From: Spirochaetales bacterium
Lineage (GTDB): Bacteria; Spirochaetota; Spirochaetia; Sphaerochaetales; Sphaerochaetaceae
DNA length: 10,617 bases
Assembly: GCA_022785155.1 (NCBI GenBank)
Contig: JALFRH010000068.1
Coordinates: 1-10,617 of the forward strand
Reading direction: 5' to 3'
Shown: positions 6,103 through 10,617 of the stretch, piece by piece
How positions within the stretch are numbered: position 1 is the first letter of the stretch
Layout of the letters: each line of letters opens with the position of its first letter
Translations under genes and position numbers: made by a program
The notes under the pieces: model-generated
Database searches by the model: none
Told to the model about the DNA's origin: nothing
What the model saw: the letters and a program-made list of their open reading frames with translations, nothing else

Positions 6103-6774
6103 ATGGCTGAAAAACTGATAGTTTTTGATTTGGATGGAACACTGCTAGATACCCTGGAAGATATCAGAGGTGCAATCAACTACGCCCTTTCCGCTTGGTC
6201 TGTACCGAAGGTGGATAAAAACAAAATACGTGAGTACGTTGGCCATGGCCTGAGAAACGCACTCTTTACTGCATTGAATAAGAGTGGAGTCCAGATTCCC
6301 CAGGAAGACTTACCTTTAATGGTGGATCTAATGCTCTCTTGTTATAGAAATCATCCTTCGGACCATACCCGCCCATATGATGGTATAGTGGATATGCTCT
6401 CCTTTCTTATGGATGATGGCTTCCAACTTGGAGTCATATCAAATAAGAGCCAGGAGCTTGTTGTAAGGATAATCAAGGATACTCTTCCTTCAATCCGTTT
6501 TGAATTCATCATCGGGCAATGTGACCAGTATCCATTGAAGCCGGATCCGGAGAGCCTATTGAGTATGATGGAAAGATTCTCCTCAGATAGAAACTCCACA
6601 CTATTTGTCGGAGACAGTGAAGTGGATTATGAAACGGCAAAGAATGCAGGAGTCAAGGGCATCATAGTAAACTATGGTTTCAGGACCAAAAAGGAATTGG
6701 AGGGAAAGGGGATAAAGGACACCGTAGACGATGTCCCGACTCTACTGGAAAGGATCCTGGCTTTTTACAAGTAA
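6103..6774 (+). CDS. HAD-superfamily hydrolase, phosphoglycolate phosphatase-like
   Basis: A 223-residue cytoplasmic phosphatase of HAD subfamily I, with an alpha-helical cap domain between motifs I and II. Motif I is FDLDGTLLD (8-16), where D9 is the nucleophile and D11 the acid/base. Motif II is ISNKSQ (112-117) with S113; motif III is KPDPES (146-151); motif IV is FVGDSEVDYETA (168-179) with D171 and D175 for Mg2+. This layout fits Gph, which clears 2-phosphoglycolate, but the same fold covers pyrophosphatases (PpaX) and sugar phosphatases, so the substrate is open. The start must lie just before motif I, so the ATG at 6103 is secure despite the lack of a ribosome site. It leads a + strand run with comEC and ksgA, but a 110-base AT-rich gap separates it from comEC. 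Confidence 0.9.
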   Translation: MAEKLIVFDLDGTLLDTLEDIRGAINYALSAWSVPKVDKNKIREYVGHGLRNALFTALNKSGVQIPQEDLPLMVDLMLSCYRNHPSDHTRPYDGIVDMLSFLMDDGFQLGVISNKSQELVVRIIKDTLPSIRFEFIIGQCDQYPLKPDPESLLSMMERFSSDRNSTLFVGDSEVDYETAKNAGVKGIIVNYGFRTKKELEGKGIKDTVDDVPTLLERILAFYK

Positions 6775-6780
6775 TGGCTA

Positions 6781-6825
6781 ATAATATGCTTAATATCTTT
6801 TGAATAAAGAATATAAACATATTAT
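6781..6825. repeat. AT-rich inverted repeat between the HAD gene and comEC
   Basis: ATAATATG (6781-6788) and CATATTAT (6818-6825) are perfect 8-base complements with a 29-base centre that holds a second short pair, TCTTT (6796-6800) and AAAGA (6806-6810). No GC-rich stem or T run follows, so it is not a standard terminator. A TATATT at 6844-6849 could be a -10 box for comEC, with no good -35. Confidence 0.35.
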
Positions 6826-6884
6826 GGCAAAATGCTGAATTAATATATTTGTCAGAAAACGCCAAAAAACTGTTTATAGGATAT

Positions 6885-8213
6885 ATGGAAAAATTGATTC
6901 CTTTATTCTTATATACAACCTCCTTTCTTATGGTAAAGGAAACCAGGACCTTTACCATACCACTTTGTCTTGTTGTCTTATGGTGTTCGGTATATAAGAA
7001 AAAGGAAGAGTTTTCCCTCTTCCTCCTCACTTTTCTCGCATCTCTATTGATGTGCTGTATTGTTGAAGTTCCTAATTTTGCCTCTTACTTCAACTATAGA
7101 GACATAGAAATTGTGAGGGGGAAGATTATTTCCATCCCAACTTACAGAGGTAATGAAAGAAGAGGATATAATCTTTCCCTTTCTTCCTGCTCCGATGGAG
7201 AGGGAAACTGGGCCGGTTGTGAAGGAAAGATATATGTAATATCCGACTTTGGGGATGAAGACCTGGGTGATGAAGTATTGCTGAAAGGAGTTATGATGGA
7301 TGGCTTCTTCCTTTCTTCTTCCTCCTTGACGGTGGAAAGAAATCCATGGGGAAGGGGAAGAAGACGCTTCCTTTCCCTCTTCTACCGGTCTCTGGATAGA
7401 GGAAGAGTCGGTAATCTGACATCACTACTTTTAACAGGGTCCGCCCTTGACGGCGGAAGGGAAATACAGGAAATGGGGGCTGAAATGGGTATAAGCCATT
7501 TATTTGCCATTTCAGGAATGCACTTGGCCTTTCTGGTTATGATCATAGGCTATCCAATGGAGAAACTTTTGGGGGAAATAAAAGGGGGGATAATCTCTTT
7601 GGCCATTATTTTCCTATTCGTTTATATAAATGGCTTCAAGCCCTCTCTTCTAAGGGCCTTTCTTTTGATGATCCTTTCACAGTTTTTGCCTATAGGTTAT
7701 GCCCATGTCCTGTCGCTATTGGTGATGATCAAGATTTTTCCTTGGGTTCTTTTCGATTACGGAGGGGCCCTCAGTTTCTCAGCCCTTTCAGGAATACTCT
7801 TCGTGTGTAGTGGCGTGAAGAAGAAAAAAGCTCTATTGTTATCCACTCTTGGAGCTCTCTCTGCTACTGTCCCTTTTTCCTTGGCTCTTTTCTCCTCATG
7901 GTCTTTGGCATCACTTGTTTTATCCATTCCAGGGGGGATAGTGATTGAAATACTGTTTATGATGGTAATAATCAATATTTTCATTCCTAAATTAGATTAT
8001 TTAATAGGGGTGATATACGATAGTATCATAAAGATACCCTCCGTCTTTCCTTCTTTTACCCAATATGATTTGACTCTTTATTGGCCTATATTGTTCTCCA
8101 CACTATACATTCTCTTTGTCACCAAGGCTTTTCCTTTTATATCAAGGTGGATTATTATCAGAGTATGTGGAATCTCAACTATGACAGCCCAAAAGAAATC
8201 GAAAGAGTATTGA
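6885..8213 (+). CDS. comEC: ComEC/Rec2-family membrane protein, short form without the metallo-beta-lactamase domain
   Basis: A 442-residue protein of the ComEC family, the inner-membrane channel that passes single-stranded DNA in natural transformation. N-terminal membrane segments (about 3-17, 23-36 and 43-61) precede a soluble beta-rich region (about 73-150, beginning VRGKIISIPTYRGN). The competence domain follows from about 180, with the signature GISHLFAISGMHLAFL (202-217), KPSLLRAF (252-259) and several hydrophobic spans to about 425. Typical ComEC proteins reach about 700-780 residues with a C-terminal metallo-beta-lactamase domain; none is present here. The ATG at 6885 is preceded by AGGA only 3 bases away; an in-frame TTG at 6849 without a ribosome site would add 12 residues, so the start is uncertain. 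It overlaps ksgA by 49 bp. A DNA-uptake role is family inference only. Confidence 0.87.
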   Translation: MEKLIPLFLYTTSFLMVKETRTFTIPLCLVVLWCSVYKKKEEFSLFLLTFLASLLMCCIVEVPNFASYFNYRDIEIVRGKIISIPTYRGNERRGYNLSLSSCSDGEGNWAGCEGKIYVISDFGDEDLGDEVLLKGVMMDGFFLSSSSLTVERNPWGRGRRRFLSLFYRSLDRGRVGNLTSLLLTGSALDGGREIQEMGAEMGISHLFAISGMHLAFLVMIIGYPMEKLLGEIKGGIISLAIIFLFVYINGFKPSLLRAFLLMILSQFLPIGYAHVLSLLVMIKIFPWVLFDYGGALSFSALSGILFVCSGVKKKKALLLSTLGALSATVPFSLALFSSWSLASLVLSIPGGIVIEILFMMVIINIFIPKLDYLIGVIYDSIIKIPSVFPSFTQYDLTLYWPILFSTLYILFVTKAFPFISRWIIIRVCGISTMTAQKKSKEY

Positions 8214-9040
8214 ACGAGAAAGGCCTGGCCATGTCCAAGAAATTCGGACAGAACTTTCTCATTTCCCCGGAGGGAAGAAAAAGGCTTATTGATTTGATGG
8301 AGCTGGAAAAGGGAATGAAGGTCTGGGAAATAGGTCCGGGCCTTGGTGCCATTACACATATGCTTTTAAAGGAGGAAGTTTGCCTGACATCCTTTGAAAT
8401 CGATCATGGCTTTGCTTCCCTTCTGAGGGATGTAGCTTTCAATGATGAAGAGAACTTCGATCTGGTTGAAGGTGACGCCCTTAAGACACTTTTCAAGAAA
8501 AAGCTACTTCCCCTGCCTGAGAGAATAGTTGGTAATCTTCCCTATAATGTGGGATCTGTCATGATAGGAAAGCTTATCGAGAACTCCTATCTTCCGCCAT
8601 TGATGGTGTTTACACTTCAAAGGGAAGTTGTGGACAGAATGACAAGTAAGCCAGGGGAGGATGATTACTCTTCATTCTCTGTTTTGACTCAGATGGATTA
8701 TGAGAATAAGCTTTCTTTGAAACTACCCAAGGGGTGTTTCTGGCCTCAACCGAATGTTGAAAGTGCTGTTGTCGTAATGAAAAAGAGAGATACACCCTTG
8801 GTGCCCCTTGGTTTACGTCCTGTATTCATACCTCTACTGAGAGATCTCTTTCATCAGAGAAGAAAGACGATCAGGAATAATCTCAACTCATCCCTATATG
8901 GAAACCTTGGAAAGGAAAAGGTTGAAGAGCTCCTTTCACGCTCAGGTTTGACGGGTAATGAGAGGGCTGAGGCTTTAAGTTGGGATTCCTTGGTCAGACT
9001 GGGGGAAAGCGCTCTTGAAATATCAAGAGAAGCGCTCTGA
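8165..9040 (+). CDS. rsmA: 16S rRNA dimethyladenosine transferase KsgA/RsmA
   Basis: A 291-residue enzyme that dimethylates the two adjacent adenosines in the 3'-terminal helix-45 loop of 16S rRNA (A1518/A1519 in E. coli) during small-subunit maturation. Motifs are KKFGQNFLI (25-33), SAM motif I VWEIGPGLGAITHML (53-67), E78, EGDALK (102-107), the catalytic NLPYN (124-128), FTLQREVVDRM (149-159), FWPQPNVESAV (192-202) and FHQRRKTIRNNL (229-240). Length is normal. The ATG at 8165 is preferred because NYDSPKEIERVLNEKG (5-20) matches the helix found ahead of FGQNFL in related KsgA proteins. It places the start 49 bp inside comEC with no good ribosome site. The alternative ATG at 8231 has AAAGG 7 bases upstream and lies 17 bases past the comEC stop, but loses that helix. 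Confidence 0.93.
   Translation: MWNLNYDSPKEIERVLNEKGLAMSKKFGQNFLISPEGRKRLIDLMELEKGMKVWEIGPGLGAITHMLLKEEVCLTSFEIDHGFASLLRDVAFNDEENFDLVEGDALKTLFKKKLLPLPERIVGNLPYNVGSVMIGKLIENSYLPPLMVFTLQREVVDRMTSKPGEDDYSSFSVLTQMDYENKLSLKLPKGCFWPQPNVESAVVVMKKRDTPLVPLGLRPVFIPLLRDLFHQRRKTIRNNLNSSLYGNLGKEKVEELLSRSGLTGNERAEALSWDSLVRLGESALEISREAL
9008..9036. terminator. Possible shared hairpin at the convergent ends of ksgA and the CDP-alcohol gene
   Basis: CTCTTGA (9012-9018) pairs perfectly with TCAAGAG (9023-9029) across AATA; AGCGC (9008-9012) and GCGCT (9032-9036) add an outer arm with a bulge. The + strand continues CTGATTTCCTCTTCC, only loosely T-rich, and the - strand GCGCTTTCCCCC. It could be a weak bidirectional terminator within overlapping coding ends. 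Confidence 0.35.
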
Positions 9041-9523
9041 TTTCCTCTTCCATATCAAGTACCCTTCTTCCAGGGATGAACATAAAGCAATCGTCGATAT
9101 AAAGGGAATTGAGAACTTTGAAGGTATCACAGTAAGGGAGAAAGGGAAAAGAAACAACAAAAAACCTACGGCTTTATTGAGAAAAGTGTGAAGAAGGATG
9201 ACTTTCTTTTCCCTTATGAGGGAAGAGATGATATTGGCCAATCTCAGGACAAAGACGATGAGTATCAGAAGAACACTGGATAAAGTGAAATTGATTTTAG
9301 GATAAATAGCCAGAAAGGAGAAAAGAAGAAAGACTATATCGCCTATGCTATCGAGATGTGAGCCAAGTTTCGATGTGGTCTTTGTCTTTCTTGCAATCCA
9401 ACCGTCAGCCATATCTGTCAGGCCCAAGAAACCATATAAGATAAAGAAGAGAGGTGAAAGGGGCTCTGGAAGTAATAGAAGGGGAGAGAGTATAAGCCTC
9501 AAAATAGATAAGAGATTCGCCAT
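9023..9523 (-). CDS. CDP-alcohol phosphatidyltransferase family membrane protein
   Basis: A 166-residue integral membrane enzyme. The full CDP-alcohol phosphotransferase signature D-x2-DG-x2-AR-x8-G-x3-D-x3-D is intact at D37, D40, G41, A44, R45, G54, D58 and D62. It transfers a phosphatidyl or similar group from a CDP-linked donor to an alcohol, using two metal ions held by the aspartates. Several hydrophobic segments flank it (about 2-19, 22-36, 63-78, 80-99, 108-133 and 138-150). The LDSIGD ending of the motif differs from the LDPLADK usual in PgsA, so phosphatidylglycerophosphate synthase is only one option and the acceptor is not assigned. The start is the ATG at 9523, with AAAGGA 5 bases upstream; the frame stays open far beyond this into the pduL region, which is not homologous-looking. 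It lies downstream of pduL past a terminator, and its 3' end overlaps ksgA by 18 bp. Confidence 0.85.
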   Translation of the reverse strand: MANLLSILRLILSPLLLLPEPLSPLFFILYGFLGLTDMADGWIARKTKTTSKLGSHLDSIGDIVFLLFSFLAIYPKINFTLSSVLLILIVFVLRLANIISSLIREKKVILLHTFLNKAVGFLLFLFPFSLTVIPSKFSIPFISTIALCSSLEEGYLIWKRKSERFS

Positions 9524-9537
9524 ACTTGTCCTTTGAG

Positions 9538-9562
9538 AAAAAATGGGCCACAAATGTGACCC
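9538..9562 (-). terminator. Intrinsic terminator after pduL, just before the CDP-alcohol gene
   Basis: On the - strand GGGTCACA (9562-9555) pairs with TGTGGCCC (9552-9545), 8 pairs with one T-G wobble, followed by ATTTTTTCTC. The T run ends about 15 bases before the next start codon, so it must strongly limit read-through into the downstream gene, or act as an attenuator. Confidence 0.75.
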
Positions 9563-9581
9563 AAATTCAGGATAGATAGAC

Positions 9582-10157
9582 TCAAACAAGCTTTCCCATC
9601 TGTACTTTTGCACAAGCAGCAGCGTTGGATTCATCTGTATCGATGTGCATGGCAAGAGAATAGGAGTTGCTGACTCTGATGACTGTATCGCCATAGATTG
9701 TCTTTCTTCCGTTTTCGTTTTCAATGAGGACAGAAACAAGGTCGCCATTATTTACACCGAATTCCTTGGCATCGCTTTCTGTCATGTGGATATGTCTCTT
9801 GGCGACGATGACACCTTCTTCAAGTTCGACTTCACCCTTTGGTCCCACAAGCTTGCATCCTGCGCTGCCCTTGACATCACCAGACTCTCTGATAGGAGCG
9901 TTGATGCCGATGGAACGGGCATCTGTTGCGCTGAGCTCAACCTGATTGAGCTTTCTGCATGGTCCGAGAATGGAAACGTTTGCAAGTTCCTTCTTAGGTC
10001 CTACTACTGTCACTCTTTCGTTTGATGCATACTGACCTGGCTGTGAAAGCTCCTTCTTTACAGTAAGCTGATATCCTTCTCCAAAAAGCTTTTCAAGTGT
10101 TTCCTGTGTTACATGGACATGTCTAGCACTTGTTTCTACCAAAAATTCCTTTGCCAT
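9582..10157 (-). CDS. pduL: PduL-type phosphate acyltransferase (phosphotransacetylase)
   Basis: A 191-residue enzyme of the PduL family, which interconverts acyl-CoA and acyl-phosphate (acetyl or propanoyl) with a zinc-dependent site unrelated to classical Pta. Key features are ARHVHVT (11-17) and KRHIHMT (120-126), the paired HxH zinc-binding motifs, ILGPCRKLNQVELSATDARS (63-82), PIRESGDVKGSAGC (88-101) and the C-terminal MHIDTDESNAA (170-180). The start is the ATG at 10157, with GGAGG at 10171-10167 and a 9-base spacer; the frame extends upstream without homologous-looking sequence. The protein begins directly at the catalytic domain, so the N-terminal encapsulation peptide used by microcompartment PduL is missing, and no shell genes are nearby. 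A cytoplasmic housekeeping role in acetyl-phosphate/acetate metabolism is the best inference. Confidence 0.92.
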   Translation of the reverse strand: MAKEFLVETSARHVHVTQETLEKLFGEGYQLTVKKELSQPGQYASNERVTVVGPKKELANVSILGPCRKLNQVELSATDARSIGINAPIRESGDVKGSAGCKLVGPKGEVELEEGVIVAKRHIHMTESDAKEFGVNNGDLVSVLIENENGRKTIYGDTVIRVSNSYSLAMHIDTDESNAAACAKVQMGKLV

Positions 10158-10188
10158 TGGATTGTTCCTCCGTATTAAATGTACCTTT

Positions 10189-10217
10189 ATTATCTGACAA
10201 AATCTTGTGAAGTACAA
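10189..10217 (-). promoter_or_regulatory. Candidate promoter for pduL
   Basis: On the - strand TTGTAC (10217-10212) and GATAAT (10194-10189) are spaced by 17 bases. The -10 matches 5 of 6 consensus positions and the -35 only 3. The predicted start near 10182 gives a leader of about 25 bases with the GGAGG ribosome site. Confidence 0.45.
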
Positions 10218-10277
10218 CATGGACAATCAAAATGAAGATATAGGTAAAACTAAATCTTCGCAATTTGTTGCCCAGTT

Positions 10278-10298
10278 GGGGATAAAAGAATTATCCTC
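10278..10298. promoter_or_regulatory. Inverted repeat just before the tyrA-like start codon
   Basis: GGATAA (10280-10285) and TTATCC (10291-10296) are perfect complements around AAGAA; the outer bases add one G-T and one G-C pair. It ends 5 bases before the ATG at 10304. TTGCCC (10268-10273) with TTATCC (10291-10296) would give a weak promoter with 17-base spacing. An operator or a small 5' hairpin is possible. Confidence 0.35.
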
Positions 10299-10303
10299 TA
10301 AGT

Positions 10304-10617
10304 ATGAAGATCGGTGTCTATGGTTTAGGAAGATTTGGTTCCTTCTGGGCAGAGAGCCTTGCTGGAACAGGAAACGAAGTGATTGCATATTCAAGAAGTA
10401 AGCATAATCCCCCAAAAGGAGTAAGAATGGGGACGGAGGAAGAAGTATTGTCCTCCGACCTGTTGTTCTACTGTGTAGCCATTTCGTCCTTTGAGGAAGT
10501 GTTGAAGGCCACAGGAAATAAAATCGGTAAGAATACCATAGCTATGGATACCTGTTCTGTAAAAAAATATCCCATGGATTGGATGTCAAAGAATATTCCT
10601 GACGATGTCTACACTAT
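10304..10617 (+). CDS. tyrA: Prephenate dehydrogenase (TyrA-like), 3' truncated by window end
   Basis: The first 104 residues are open to the window end with no stop. The N-terminus is a Rossmann NAD(P)-binding fold, MKIGVYGLGRFGSFWAESL, with GxGxxG at G7, G9 and G12. The sequence then gives VIAYSRS (end of beta-2, about 26-32), LLFYCVAISSFEEVL (about 54-68) and AMDTCSVKKYPMDWM (about 80-94). The last is the DtcSVK..P...M segment typical of prephenate dehydrogenases, which convert prephenate to 4-hydroxyphenylpyruvate in tyrosine synthesis. The catalytic histidine and C-terminal domain lie beyond the window. No Shine-Dalgarno sequence precedes the ATG. It is divergent from pduL across a 146-bp gap. 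Another Rossmann dehydrogenase is possible but less likely. Confidence 0.8.
   Translation, partial: MKIGVYGLGRFGSFWAESLAGTGNEVIAYSRSKHNPPKGVRMGTEEEVLSSDLLFYCVAISSFEEVLKATGNKIGKNTIAMDTCSVKKYPMDWMSKNIPDDVYT

Noticed and set aside
6849..6884. TTG at 6849 as the comEC start, adding 12 residues
   Set aside because: No ribosome site precedes it and it overlaps the TATATT sequence; the ATG at 6885 is the commoner codon with a nearby AGGA, though its 3-base spacing is short. Left as uncertain.
9524..9748. Upstream extension of the CDP-alcohol gene to 9748 (241 residues)
   Set aside because: The extra 75 residues are antisense-strand shadow of pduL and contain the terminator; the ATG at 9523 has a good ribosome site and begins at the family's usual N-terminus.
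9645..10025. 126-residue + strand frame opposite pduL
   Set aside because: It is antisense to strongly conserved PduL motifs, with no ribosome site.
10158..10226. N-terminal extension of pduL to 10226, possibly an encapsulation peptide
   Set aside because: It runs across the GGAGG ribosome site and proposed promoter and does not look like an amphipathic encapsulation helix.
1..10617. Mobile element, CRISPR, tRNA/rRNA or phage/defence island
   Set aside because: No transposase, integrase, spaced direct-repeat array, cloverleaf or toxin-like gene was seen; the genes are housekeeping or transport and coding density is normal.

Overview
The window looks like chromosomal DNA from a host-associated spirochaete of moderate GC content, probably in the Treponema/Sphaerochaeta sphere. 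This is inferred from recall of protein styles, not from a search. The clues are a KsgA N-terminus with NYDSPK ahead of KKFGQNFL, a binding-protein signal peptide ending in FAQGAGEAP, and an ABC importer of the PnrABCDE/Yuf (BMP) type. Shine-Dalgarno sequences of the GGAGG type precede many genes, but some genes lack one.

Left third (1-4241, + strand): an ABC importer of the purine-nucleoside/basic-membrane-protein class. It comprises the C-terminal half of a twin-NBD ATPase, two overlapping permease genes (1-bp and 4-bp overlaps), a hairpin, and then the BMP substrate-binding protein. The binding-protein gene has its own good sigma70-type promoter, whose -35 lies in a perfect 9-bp dyad (TTGTGTAAA-N7-TTTACACAA). 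It ends at a clear intrinsic terminator. The likely design is a low-level membrane complex with separately regulated, strongly expressed binding protein.

Middle (4193-6102): a small two-TM protein of unknown function converges on an RlmI-type 23S rRNA methyltransferase gene on the - strand. Two hairpin terminators, one for each strand, are packed between and partly inside the two genes. RlmI is divergent from a HAD phosphatase whose -10 box lies only 6 bp before its ATG, suggesting a leaderless mRNA.

Right (6103-10617): HAD phosphatase, a short ComEC/Rec2 protein without the usual C-terminal metallo-beta-lactamase domain, and KsgA/RsmA, which overlaps comEC by 49 bp. KsgA converges, with an 18-bp overlap, on a CDP-alcohol phosphatidyltransferase gene on the - strand. 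Upstream of that, on the same strand, is a PduL-type phosphotransacylase, with an intrinsic terminator between the two. PduL is divergent from the start of a prephenate dehydrogenase (TyrA-like) gene that runs off the window.

Most of the window is housekeeping. I see no RNA genes, CRISPR array, insertion sequence or phage gene, and no convincing new multi-gene system. The points most worth a second look are regulatory: the dyad at the BMP promoter, the apparent leaderless genes, and terminators embedded in overlapping gene ends.
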